A program made the position numbers and the translations under genes. The notes under the pieces were generated by a model. It searched no databases. It was not told where the DNA came from and saw only the letters and a program-made list of their open reading frames with translations. From Anatilimnocola floriformis (GTDB taxonomy: Bacteria > Planctomycetota > Planctomycetia > Pirellulales > Pirellulaceae), in NCBI RefSeq assembly GCF_024256385.1, contig NZ_JAMLFW010000001.1, positions 1,798,001-1,862,000 of the forward strand: a DNA stretch of 64,000 bases, read 5' to 3'. Below, piece after piece: positions 25,175 to 34,009 of this stretch; within the stretch, counting starts at the first letter, position 1, and every line of letters begins with the position of its first letter.

Positions 25175-27526
25175 GTGTCGAACACCACCATTTCCCGACG
25201 ACTCCGCAACAGTAAGATGGCAGCGCTGCCACCGGGCATGTTTGCGCGCAGCTGGGTTGTGTTGCGGCGGACCGATGTGCTGATTCGGATCGCGCTGTGT
25301 GTTTTCGCGGCGCTGGTGATGTGGGGAGTGACGCAATCTTGGGCGCCGTCCTTTTCCTATCGCACTGGCTACATTCCGAGCCGCGAAATCATCGCCCGCG
25401 TAACCTTTGAAGAAAAAGACGTCGCGGAAACTGCCAAGCAGCAAGAACAAGCCAAAGCTCAGGCAGAATATGTTTACGAGCACGATCCGCGGCCGCTGGA
25501 AGAGTTGCGGCAGGAATTGAAAAACAAAGTCTCGCAGCTCGCGAGCGTCGAAACGTATGACAAGGTCGACCAGGCGCTGTGGCGAGAGTTTTCGCCGCCG
25601 AGCGAAACCAAGACTCCGGAAACCGAGCAAAAACGCTTCGAAGCGCTGAAGGCCTACTTTGCCGCGGGGATGGATTCGGGCCGTTTTGACGATGCGGTTA
25701 AAAAAGCGTTTGCTCCACTCGAACGCAACGGCTTGATCGATGTGCTGCAACACACCGCCGCCCAAGGGAGCCAGCAAGCGATTCTCATTTTGCCAACCGG
25801 CAAGCCGAAGTGGACGCATCGTGCTCCGATCGAGGAAGTGCTGGTCAGTAAGATCAAGCCGCAATTGCAACAGCGATTGATCGAAGAGCTCAAAGTCTTC
25901 GGCGGGATGAACGACGGCAGCCTGACGGTCGCCGATTTGACGTACACCTGGCTCGATCAGCGGCTGGCAAAGTTCCGTACCCTCGCCGTGCACCAGGTCG
26001 CCTCGGAAGAAGAGAAGACTGCCGCGGCGAAGGCCGTTCTGCCTGTCATTCGCCAATACAAAGCGGGCGAAGCTCATCTGGCTCCCGCATTTGAACCTCT
26101 CGGCAACTTGCAGGTCGCGCTCCTTCGAAAGGAATACGACGCCTGGCGTAAGCAGACTGGCCTGTCGGCCAAGTTCGCGCACTCCGCTGCAACCTTCGGT
26201 ATGTACTTCGCGCTCTGCACGCTTTGCGGCTTCTATATTTTGAACCGCCGTCGCAAGCTGGTCGAAGACCTCAACAAATTCACCGTGCTCTTGGGCTCGG
26301 TCGTCGTCACGGTTGTACTATGCTGGATCGCTTCCAAGGATCAGTGGCGGGCCGAAATCATTCCGCTCATGCTCTTCGGCATGACGGCGGCGATCGCTTA
26401 TGAAAAAGAACTCGCGCTGCTACTGGCCGCGTCTGTGTCGCTCATCGTTTCGTTTGCGCTCGATCAGGGACTCGCGGAGTTCGTGATTCTGGTCTCGTCG
26501 GTGGCCGCCGCGATTCTGTTTCTGAAACGGATTCGTAGCCGCACGAAGCTGATCTACGTCGGCGCTATCTCCGGCCTCGTGGTCATCGCGACCACGCTCG
26601 GCGTCGGCACGCTGGTCGGTCAGGCCTTTGGCGCTACCGATGGTGCGCTGACGGTTGTCGAAGATTGGCTCCCCGAAAACTGGACCAATCGATTTTTCGT
26701 GACGCTCGGCACCGGCGCTCTCTGGTTCGGGGCGTGTTCGCTCCTCGCCAGCCTGCTGATGACCGGCCTGCTGCCGTTTATCGAACGCGTCTTTGACGTG
26801 CAGACCGACATCAGCCTGCTGGAACTCGGCGACGTGCAACATCCGCTCTTGCAGCAACTCGTTCGCCGCGCCCCGGGCACTTATAACCACTCGATCAACG
26901 TCGCTTCGATCGCCGAAACGGCCGCCGAAGCCATCGGCTGTAATGGCCTGTTGGTTCGCGTCGGTGCGTACTTTCACGACATCGGCAAAATGCTCAAGCC
27001 GGCGTACTTCGTCGAGAATCAAGGGACCGAAGGGAACCGCCACGAATTCCTGCAGCCTGCCATGAGCACGTTGGTGATCATCGCGCATGTGAAGGACGGC
27101 GCCGATCTCGCCCGCCAGCATCACCTACCCCGGACGATCATCGATTTCATCGAGCAACATCACGGCACGACGCTGGTCGAATATTTCTACCGCCGCGAAG
27201 CCAAACGGCTCGAGTCCGATCCTTCGCTGCCGGAACCCGATGAATCGACGTTCCGCTATCCTGGCCCCAAGCCGCAGACCAAAGAAACCGCCGTGCTGAT
27301 GCTGGCCGATGTGGTCGAGAGCGCCAGTCGCGCCCTTTCCGACCCCACGCCGGCCCGCATCGAGAGCCTTGTGCACGATCTCGCCATGAAGCGCTTGCTC
27401 GATGGCCAGTTCGACGAATGCGGCCTCACACTGCAAGAGCTGCGCGTGCTGGAAGACAGCCTGGTGAAGTCTCTGACCGCCGTCTATCACGGCCGCGTGA
27501 AGTACCCCGAGCATCAAACGGTTTAG
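25175..27526 (+). CDS. pgpH: 7TM-HD cyclic-di-AMP phosphodiesterase (PgpH-like)
   Basis: A 783-residue membrane protein with a GTG start. TM1 is near residues 35-55, followed by a large extracytoplasmic 7TMR-HDED domain to about 325. A block of about seven membrane helices spans about 330-535. The cytoplasmic HD domain starts near 565: APGTYNHSIN, VGAYFHDIGKM (H601, D602), IAHVKDG, EQHHGTTLVEYFY and MLADVVESASRAL, all matching PgpH. The family hydrolyses c-di-AMP to pApA. The metal-binding His/Asp set appears complete. No diadenylate cyclase is in the window. The gene is co-oriented with phoH and ends one base before ybeY. Confidence 0.92.
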   Translation: MSNTTISRRLRNSKMAALPPGMFARSWVVLRRTDVLIRIALCVFAALVMWGVTQSWAPSFSYRTGYIPSREIIARVTFEEKDVAETAKQQEQAKAQAEYVYEHDPRPLEELRQELKNKVSQLASVETYDKVDQALWREFSPPSETKTPETEQKRFEALKAYFAAGMDSGRFDDAVKKAFAPLERNGLIDVLQHTAAQGSQQAILILPTGKPKWTHRAPIEEVLVSKIKPQLQQRLIEELKVFGGMNDGSLTVADLTYTWLDQRLAKFRTLAVHQVASEEEKTAAAKAVLPVIRQYKAGEAHLAPAFEPLGNLQVALLRKEYDAWRKQTGLSAKFAHSAATFGMYFALCTLCGFYILNRRRKLVEDLNKFTVLLGSVVVTVVLCWIASKDQWRAEIIPLMLFGMTAAIAYEKELALLLAASVSLIVSFALDQGLAEFVILVSSVAAAILFLKRIRSRTKLIYVGAISGLVVIATTLGVGTLVGQAFGATDGALTVVEDWLPENWTNRFFVTLGTGALWFGACSLLASLLMTGLLPFIERVFDVQTDISLLELGDVQHPLLQQLVRRAPGTYNHSINVASIAETAAEAIGCNGLLVRVGAYFHDIGKMLKPAYFVENQGTEGNRHEFLQPAMSTLVIIAHVKDGADLARQHHLPRTIIDFIEQHHGTTLVEYFYRREAKRLESDPSLPEPDESTFRYPGPKPQTKETAVLMLADVVESASRALSDPTPARIESLVHDLAMKRLLDGQFDECGLTLQELRVLEDSLVKSLTAVYHGRVKYPEHQTV

Positions 27527-27527
27527 C

Positions 27528-27968
27528 GTGGTCGATAAGATCGAAATTGCCGACGAGCAGGACGCTCACGTCATCACCTACGAGCGGTTGATCACGGCAG
27601 TGCGCGAGATTCTCTTTGACGCTGGTTACACTGCCGGCGAGGTAAGCATTGCGATTGTCACCGACAGTGCGATGCACGAACTTAATCGCCAGTATCTTGA
27701 GCACGACTATCCCACCGATGTGTTGAGCTTCGTGCTGGAATCAGAAGCCGAACGGCTCGTCGGCCAGTTGATTGTCAGCGCGGATTATGCAGCCCGCGAA
27801 GCGCCGACTTTTGGTTGGACCACGGACGATGAGGTTTTGCTCTATACCATCCACGGCGCTTTGCACCTGGTGGGGCACGATGATCAAGAGCCAGAGTTAA
27901 AAGCCGAGATGCGCGAGCAGGAGAAATACTATCTCTCCAAGTTCGGCTTGAGTCCGCAGTATTCGTAA
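27528..27968 (+). CDS. ybeY: Endoribonuclease YbeY (16S rRNA maturation, quality control)
   Basis: A 146-residue protein with a GTG start one base after pgpH. It has the YbeY core DSAMHELNRQYLEHDYPTDV with LSF, and the metal site HGALHLVGHDD at residues 109-119. H109 and H113 are the first two zinc ligands. The usual third His position (HGxLHLxGYDH) is Asp119 here, with His at 117. Known YbeY proteins act as single-strand-specific endoribonucleases in 16S 3'-end maturation and 70S quality control. Length and position in the conserved block leave little doubt about identity. Confidence 0.94.
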   Translation: MVDKIEIADEQDAHVITYERLITAVREILFDAGYTAGEVSIAIVTDSAMHELNRQYLEHDYPTDVLSFVLESEAERLVGQLIVSADYAAREAPTFGWTTDDEVLLYTIHGALHLVGHDDQEPELKAEMREQEKYYLSKFGLSPQYS

Positions 27969-27981
27969 CTGCTCGGCCTCG

Positions 27982-29112
27982 CTACTTTTTAGCCGGTGAA
28001 TAGCGGCGGTTGAAGATTTCCGGATCGAACGGATCCCGCGGCTGCCATGGTTTGTGAACTGCCGTTGGCGCTGGCGTTTGGGGGGGCGAGTGGTGCCCGT
28101 GCGGCGCGGGAGTCTTGGGCGGTTCACCGAGTTTCGGTGGTGTTGTCGCATCCCAAGGAGCTGGCACTTCGGCCACGTGTTTTGTTTCTGTGGTCCGCTG
28201 CTGCATGTTTTCGCCGGGCGTGGCCCGGAGCGGGGTCGTCAGCTGGGCCGCTTGCGGATCGATCGTGGCCGGCGTCGGCGCATCTTTGCGATAGGCAAGT
28301 TGTTCGACCCAGGTCTGAAGTTCCTGTAATTGCGAACGGCTGCGGACATCCAAGGCCGCGGCCGTGCCGCCGCCGTGAGGAGCTTGTGGCTTGTTGAGTA
28401 GCGCGCTGTTCGCCGGTTCATCGCGATCGACGAACTGTAGCACCGCATACAGATTGCGCTGCGTAAACTTCTGGGCGGAACCAATTCCCGCCGGAGGACG
28501 CAGCAGAACCAATTCACTCGTCGAGTTCGCGCCGTGGCAGTGGCTCGTCGCGCAGCGATTGTTCAAGATCGGTTGCACGATCGTCGAAAACCGCTCCAAC
28601 GCCCCCTTAGGCAGCTCGCGCAACGTCTTTTCGAGTTGCTCCCCACTCACGATCGTCGAATTGGCCGACTTGGCCTTGATCGGCGCGGGCGCTTGCGTGG
28701 CAAGCTGCAAACGGCGGTCGATCCCTTCCAATCGCTTGTTGTCGGGTTCGGTGGCGAGCGCGAGTGACAGTTGCTCGGCGCATTGGCGATGCAGATTATG
28801 TCGCAGGCTCCATTCGGCCAGATCGAGGTGTGGCCCGGCGCCATCGCCCGACAATCGCCGCAACTTATAGTCATATGCGCCTTCGATATCGGCGCACTGC
28901 GTTTCGACTTCCTTAGCTGCGATCTTTACTTCGCCGCCGATGCCGAACGTGACAATGTAGTTGTCGCCAGCCCGTGTGATCTGTCCTTGCAGCATGTGTC
29001 CATTGCGCAGCAACAGCAGTCCCGCCTGAGGAGTCAGGCTGGTGAATTCCTGCGCGACCGACAACGCCGGGAGCAGCAGAATCAACAGAATGGTGCGACG
29101 ACAAAATGACAT
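27982..29112 (-). CDS. Exported planctomycete protein with a CX4CH heme-like motif
   Basis: A 376-residue protein with a signal peptide (TILLILLLPALSVAQ). The first 70 residues look like a small beta-barrel (LLLLRNGHMLQGQITRAGDN). A helical middle (LDLAEWSLRHNLHRQCAEQL) resembles a TPR pair. A segment around residues 170-275 resembles a planctomycete cytochrome domain (VQPILNNRCATSHCHG, then SRSQLQELQTWVEQL). Its cysteines are C187 and C192 before H193, a CX4CH arrangement instead of CX2CH. The C-terminal 100 residues are Pro/Thr/His-rich and disordered, ending DPFDPEIFNRRYSPAKK. It is convergent with ybeY, 13 bases away. Function is unknown. Confidence 0.75.
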   Translation of the reverse strand: MSFCRRTILLILLLPALSVAQEFTSLTPQAGLLLLRNGHMLQGQITRAGDNYIVTFGIGGEVKIAAKEVETQCADIEGAYDYKLRRLSGDGAGPHLDLAEWSLRHNLHRQCAEQLSLALATEPDNKRLEGIDRRLQLATQAPAPIKAKSANSTIVSGEQLEKTLRELPKGALERFSTIVQPILNNRCATSHCHGANSTSELVLLRPPAGIGSAQKFTQRNLYAVLQFVDRDEPANSALLNKPQAPHGGGTAAALDVRSRSQLQELQTWVEQLAYRKDAPTPATIDPQAAQLTTPLRATPGENMQQRTTETKHVAEVPAPWDATTPPKLGEPPKTPAPHGHHSPPQTPAPTAVHKPWQPRDPFDPEIFNRRYSPAKK

Positions 29113-29280
29113 ACGGCGCGGAGATTAGAGATTGGCCGCAAGTGGGTCAAGAGAAATCAAACAAAATTTACAGCGTTGCAACGCCAGCACTTGCCGCCAT
29201 GGGATGAAAGCGCGGAAGTGCAATCGCGAGTAAATATCACGCGTTGCCGACTTGCTAATTCAAGAACGATCTTCCGTGCA

Positions 29281-29541
29281 CTACGCAGCCTGGCGAATGC
29301 CCAGCAGCGGCTGCAATGGCAGCGGCAATTTCGCCGCATGAATGGCCGGATCCTGCGACAAAGCTGCGGCTAATTGATCGAGTTGTTCGACGGCCGAAAG
29401 GGCCAGATCGAGAAAGATATGTCGTCGGCCGCCGAATTCGCACACGCCGCCACCGGTCCCGCCGAGCCATTCTTGCCGCACGCTGTAACCGAGTTCTTCG
29501 GCCAGACGGATCATTCGTTCGCGCATTTCGACGGTGTGCAT
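29281..29541 (-). CDS. Small conserved hypothetical protein (86 aa)
   Basis: It begins MHTVEMRERMIRLAEELGYS and continues VRQEWLGGTGGGVCEFGGRR, with the hydrophobic strand HIFLDLALSAVEQLDQLAAAL. The compact alpha-beta composition and the GGTGGGVCE run look like a genuine folded protein rather than a shadow. I recall near-identical small proteins in other planctomycetes, with no function assigned. It is cytoplasmic by appearance (no signal) and stands alone between two divergent units. Confidence 0.6.
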   Translation of the reverse strand: MHTVEMRERMIRLAEELGYSVRQEWLGGTGGGVCEFGGRRHIFLDLALSAVEQLDQLAAALSQDPAIHAAKLPLPLQPLLGIRQAA

Positions 29542-29709
29542 GGCTGCCTCCTTGCAGCGATTTCTCTCTTAGTTCACGGCGGATTGTAACCCGTCAAAGT
29601 CATGCGAGCCAGTTCGATTCGTCGATAAGACAACGTCCCTATTCGGCCCTGGCAAATTTCTTGTCATCAACCGGGCAATCCAGGCGAACTGCATCAGATC
29701 GAGGGCTTC

Positions 29710-30525
29710 GTGAGCATGACCAGCTCGTCCCGCACCGTGACACCGTCAGCAACGCTAGCAGACGAAAACGCCGATCTCCGGCGGCAGGTAGCTGTGCTCG
29801 AGGAGCAGCTCCTCCAGGCCCAGAAGCTGACTTCGTTGGGCGAGTTGATGAGCACGACGACGCACGAGTTCAACAACATTCTGATGACGGTGATGAACTA
29901 CGCGCGCATGGGCATGCGTCATAAGGACGAACCGACGCGCGACAAAGCTCTGGACAAAATCTACAACGCCGCGACTCGCGCTGCGAAGATCACCAGCAGC
30001 GTACTTGGCATGGCCCGCAACCGCACGATCTCATTTGCGCCGACGGAACTGCCGCAGCTGATCGAAGAAACCATGACGCTCCTCGAACGCGAGATGAGCA
30101 AGTATCGCATCGCTGTCGAACTTCAAATCGGCGCTGCGCCGCCGGTGTGGGCCGTGGGAAATCAGCTGCAGCAGATCCTGCTTAACCTGATGATTAATGC
30201 CCGCCAGGCCATGCCCAACGGCGGTCAGTTGATCGTGCGCGTGGAACACGACACCGCGACGAACATGGTCGACTTGACCGTGCGCGACAGCGGCAGCGGT
30301 ATTCCCGCCGACAAGCTGCGGCAGATTTTCGATCCTTTCTTCACCACCAAGACCGGCCCCGATGAAACGGGCAAAGGTGGCACTGGCCTTGGCCTGGCCG
30401 CGTGCAAGCGCATCGTCGAGGCTCACCGCGGTCGCATCCGCGTCGAAAGCACCGTCGGCCGCGGCACGGCCATCACCATCAAACTGCCAACCTCGCCGCC
30501 GGCTGCGAATACCAACGCGGCCTGA
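29710..30525 (+). CDS. Soluble sensor histidine kinase
   Basis: A 271-residue kinase with no membrane segment, starting at GTG 29710 or ATG 29716. A short coiled coil (ADENADLRRQVAVLEEQLLQ) leads directly into the dimerisation/phosphoacceptor helix, with H52 in STTTHEFNNILMTVMNYA. The HATPase domain has the N box LNLMINARQAM, the G1 box VRDSGSGIPADKLR, the F box FDPFFTTK and the G2 box GKGGTGLGLAACKRIVE. All catalytic boxes are intact. Without a sensor domain of its own, it probably senses through a partner or simply follows the coiled coil. No response regulator is adjacent; the convergent neighbour is a GGDEF protein with a degenerate receiver-like domain. Confidence 0.9.
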   Translation: MSMTSSSRTVTPSATLADENADLRRQVAVLEEQLLQAQKLTSLGELMSTTTHEFNNILMTVMNYARMGMRHKDEPTRDKALDKIYNAATRAAKITSSVLGMARNRTISFAPTELPQLIEETMTLLEREMSKYRIAVELQIGAAPPVWAVGNQLQQILLNLMINARQAMPNGGQLIVRVEHDTATNMVDLTVRDSGSGIPADKLRQIFDPFFTTKTGPDETGKGGTGLGLAACKRIVEAHRGRIRVESTVGRGTAITIKLPTSPPAANTNAA

Positions 30526-30529
30526 TCTT

Positions 30530-31399
30530 TCATTCGACAGTTGGCCACGATTGATTACCGCCGGCGGCCTTGGCGCGGCGGAGCTGTTCATCGGCGTTGC
30601 GAAAGGCAGCGGGCTGAGTGTCGTCCTGCGGTTGGTCAAGCACCGCCCAGCCAGCGCTGAGAGTGACCGAACGCGGTGCGTTGAGCCCGGCAGCGCTGCG
30701 GATTTGCTCGACGGTTGCGGCCACTCGGTTACTCGGCACGGCGGAAAGTATCAACGCAAACTCATCGCCACCCCAGCGAAACACAAAGTCGCCGCGGCGG
30801 ACAGCGGCTGAGAGTCGCTCGGCTACGCTGATGAGCTGCTGATCGGCCAGGGCATGGCCGAAGTCATCGTTCCAGCGTTTGAAGTTGTCGATGTCGAGTA
30901 AGGCGATGACGGTCGCATGGCCGTTGCCCGCGGCAATGTGGGCCGGCGTGTTTTGCAGTTGCTGCCACATTTCATCCCAAGCCCGGCGGTTGGCCAGGCC
31001 GGTGAGCGAATCCGTCGCGGCTGCTTGCCGCAGAAGTCGTTGTTGTCTTTGTTCGCGGAGCAGTTGTCGCCGCTGCGCCACGATCTGGCCGAGCAATCGA
31101 CAAGCGAGCACGATCTCGCGCGACGTGGCATCGGCCGGAAGTTGTACATCGGCGGGAGCAGTCTGGCCGATCAGGACAACGCCGATTTCACCCCGCTCCA
31201 AGCGTTGCACCGGCAGGTTCAACCGCTGTGGATCGACTGGTTGATCCGACAAAATGACGTGGATGTCGTCGAGCGTCAGATTCTCTGAAAGCTCCAGCGG
31301 AGCCAGCGCATCGATCCCCGCCGAACCGAGCGTGTTCCGCCAGGCCGCGAGTTTCGCGGTGTTATTCGAGACGAGCAGGATTGGCCGGGATCGACTCAT
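30530..31399 (-). CDS. Diguanylate cyclase with receiver-like N-terminal domain
   Basis: A 289-residue protein. The first 110 residues look like a degenerate receiver-type alpha/beta domain (PILLVSNNTAKLAAWRNTLG). A coiled linker (REQRQQRLLRQAAATDSLTG) leads into a GGDEF domain. The active site RWGGDEFALIL is intact near residue 212, and an RRGD stretch five residues before it matches the inhibitory I-site RxxD. It therefore likely makes c-di-GMP with product inhibition. The gene is convergent with the histidine kinase, stops four bases apart. Confidence 0.92.
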   Translation of the reverse strand: MSRSRPILLVSNNTAKLAAWRNTLGSAGIDALAPLELSENLTLDDIHVILSDQPVDPQRLNLPVQRLERGEIGVVLIGQTAPADVQLPADATSREIVLACRLLGQIVAQRRQLLREQRQQRLLRQAAATDSLTGLANRRAWDEMWQQLQNTPAHIAAGNGHATVIALLDIDNFKRWNDDFGHALADQQLISVAERLSAAVRRGDFVFRWGGDEFALILSAVPSNRVAATVEQIRSAAGLNAPRSVTLSAGWAVLDQPQDDTQPAAFRNADEQLRRAKAAGGNQSWPTVE

Positions 31400-31645
31400 G
31401 AGCGGGTTGGCCCGACTTTCGCCGAAGTGGATGCGAGTTGCCGCAAGGATTCAGCTCGAATTTTAGCGAGAAATGCCGCAACATTCTGCTAGAATAATGG
31501 TTGAAACAGAAACTCCCTCCACGGCTTCGTAAGCCGGACAATTGGTCCGTCCGCGAAGCGGGTGCCGAGCTTGGTCGTCTACGCTCGCTGCCCTTCGACG
31601 GACCGATGGTTCGTACTACTTTTTGAGCAAGGAATCGGTTCGCGC

Positions 31646-34009
31646 ATGCCTCGACGGAATCCATATTTCGCCCTCTGGATCTGCCTGGCATTTTTCCCTG
31701 CGCTGGCCGTCGCACAAGCTCCGGCCAAACTCACGCCCGCACAAGCTGCCGCGGCCGCTGAACAAAGTTACCGAGCGCAGGTCGTGCCGTTTTTGAAGCA
31801 GTATTGCCTCGAGTGCCATACGACCAAGAAGCCCGACGAAGAGATTCAATTCGAAAAGTTCAAGGACGCCCCTTCGGTCGTTGCCAATGCGAAGATCTGG
31901 CAAAAAGTCCTGGAGATGCTGAACTCCTCGGCGATGCCACCCGATGACAAGCCGCAACCCAGCGACGCGCAGCGGAAGCAGGTCATCGCCTGGATCGAAA
32001 AGACGATCTACAACCTCGATTGCGACGGCACGCCCGATCCGGGCCGAGTGACCATCCGCCGCTTGAACCGCGCGGAATACAACAATACGATTCGCGACTT
32101 GCTCGGCGTCACGTTCCGACCCGCTGATGATTTCCCTTCGGACGACGTCGGCAGCGGTTTCGACAATCAGGGAGATGTTCTCTCGCTGCCGCCGCTCCTG
32201 TTTGAAAAGTATCTCTCGGCGGCCGAAAAAATCTCTCATTCGGCGATCATCGCTAACTCTGCCTCGCTCGTGAAAACGCAGAAGATGGGTCGCAAGCTGG
32301 AAGCGGTCGGCGGCAAGTGGGAACGGGGCGAACACGGCTGGGGACTCTATTCCAACGGCGGTGTGAAGGGCTCGTTCGATATCGAGAAGCCCGGCGAGTA
32401 CACGCTGCGAGTGATCGCCGGCGCGCAGAACATCAATCGCGAAGACGCCGAGATGGAACTTCGCCGCGGCGACAAAGTCTTGAAGAAGTTTGAGGTCCAC
32501 GCGCCGCACGACAAGCAGAAGGGCTACGAATTCAAACTCAAGTTGCCCAAAGGCAAGCTCGAACTATCAGCGCACTTCACCAACGACTTCTACGACGAGA
32601 AGGCAACCGATCCGAAAAAGAAGGATCGCAACTTGTATGTCACCTCGCTTGAGGTGCAGGGGCCACTCGAAGTTGCCGAGAGCGACTATCCGGAATCGCA
32701 CCGCAAGTTGATCGTTACTAAACCTGCTGGCGGCGTCACTCCCGCGCAAGCCGCCTTGGCGAATCTGCGGCCTCTCATGCAGCGGGCGTTTCGTCGCAAA
32801 GTCAGCGAGCAAGAAATCCTGCCCTTCGCCGAACTCGCCGCGCAAGCGGTAAAGGATGGCGAGTCGTTCGAAGCCGGCATGCAGATCTCGCTGCAAGCGG
32901 TGCTCGTCTCGCCTCATTTTCTCTTTCGCCTGGAGCGCGATGCGCAGCCGAACAACCCGCAGCAGATTCACGACATCGGTTCGTACGAACTGGCGACCCG
33001 GCTGTCGTATTTTCTCTGGAGCAGTCTGCCTGACGACGAACTTTTCATCCTCGCTAACCAAGGCAAGCTCAATCAGCCCGATGTGCTGAAGCAACAAGTC
33101 CGCCGCATGTTGCAAGATCCAAGGGCCGAAGCGCTGACGCAGAACTTCGCGCTGCAATGGCTCAACTTGCGGATGCTCGATACGACTTCGCCCGATCCCA
33201 AAGTCTTTCAGGGTTTCGATGACAAACTAAAAGCCGACATGCGGCGCGAAACCGAGATGTTTTTCAATACCATGGTCAAAGAAGATCGGAGCATCGTCGA
33301 TTTTTTGAATGGCGACTTTACCTATCTCAACGAACGATTGGCGAAGCACTACGGATTAGAGGACAAAGCGAAGTTCAACGGCGATGAGTTCATTCGCGTG
33401 AGCCTGGCCGGTTCGCCCCGCCGCGGCGTTTTGTCGCAGGCCAGCGTGCTGACACTGACATCGAATCCGGGGCGAACTTCACCGGTCAAACGGGGAAAAT
33501 GGATCCTGGAAAATATCCTGGGTGCTCCGCCGCCGGATCCGCCAGCCGATGTGCCACAGCTCGATGCCACGCAGAAGGCCAAGCCGAACCTTTCGCTACG
33601 CCAGCAACTTGAACTTCACCGCCAAAACGCGGTTTGTGCTTCTTGTCATAAGACTATGGACGCTCTAGGCTTCGGGTTAGAGAACTTCGATGCCGTGGGC
33701 CGCTGGCGCGACAAAGATGGCAAGGATGCAATCGATTCGTCGGGCGTCCTGCCGAACGGCGACAAGTTCCGCGGCCCTAGCGAACTGACTGGAGTGCTGG
33801 TGCAGCGAAAGCAGGAGTTCGCCCGCTGCTTTACCGAAAAAATGATGGTGTACGCGCTCGGCCGGGGTTTGGCTCCGTATGACCGTTGTGCCGCCGACGA
33901 AATTGTGAAGGTTGCCGGACAGGAACAATTCAAAATATCCGCCGTGGTGACGCAGATCGTGCTCAGCGATCCGTTCCGCCGCCGCCGGGGTGATGGAGGG
34001 AAACCATGA
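31646..34009 (+). CDS. DUF1592-family cytochrome-like protein
   Basis: A 787-residue exported protein from the ATG at 31646 (signal FALWICLAFFPALAVAQ). CLECH lies at residues 54-58 with SAMPPDD downstream. DUF1587 starts near 137 (RRLNRAEYNNTIRDLLGV). A beta-rich carbohydrate-binding-like segment near 225-345 (DIEKPGEYTLRVIAGAQN) precedes DUF1595 near 374 (RAFRRKVSEQEILPF). DUF1592 is near 448 (ELATRLSYFLWSS), DUF1588 near 551 (DFLNGDFTYLNERLAKHYG), CASCH at 664-668 and DUF1585 from about 708. The gene overlaps the DUF1552 gene by four bases (ATGA), showing tight coupling. Confidence 0.92.
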   Translation: MPRRNPYFALWICLAFFPALAVAQAPAKLTPAQAAAAAEQSYRAQVVPFLKQYCLECHTTKKPDEEIQFEKFKDAPSVVANAKIWQKVLEMLNSSAMPPDDKPQPSDAQRKQVIAWIEKTIYNLDCDGTPDPGRVTIRRLNRAEYNNTIRDLLGVTFRPADDFPSDDVGSGFDNQGDVLSLPPLLFEKYLSAAEKISHSAIIANSASLVKTQKMGRKLEAVGGKWERGEHGWGLYSNGGVKGSFDIEKPGEYTLRVIAGAQNINREDAEMELRRGDKVLKKFEVHAPHDKQKGYEFKLKLPKGKLELSAHFTNDFYDEKATDPKKKDRNLYVTSLEVQGPLEVAESDYPESHRKLIVTKPAGGVTPAQAALANLRPLMQRAFRRKVSEQEILPFAELAAQAVKDGESFEAGMQISLQAVLVSPHFLFRLERDAQPNNPQQIHDIGSYELATRLSYFLWSSLPDDELFILANQGKLNQPDVLKQQVRRMLQDPRAEALTQNFALQWLNLRMLDTTSPDPKVFQGFDDKLKADMRRETEMFFNTMVKEDRSIVDFLNGDFTYLNERLAKHYGLEDKAKFNGDEFIRVSLAGSPRRGVLSQASVLTLTSNPGRTSPVKRGKWILENILGAPPPDPPADVPQLDATQKAKPNLSLRQQLELHRQNAVCASCHKTMDALGFGLENFDAVGRWRDKDGKDAIDSSGVLPNGDKFRGPSELTGVLVQRKQEFARCFTEKMMVYALGRGLAPYDRCAADEIVKVAGQEQFKISAVVTQIVLSDPFRRRRGDGGKP

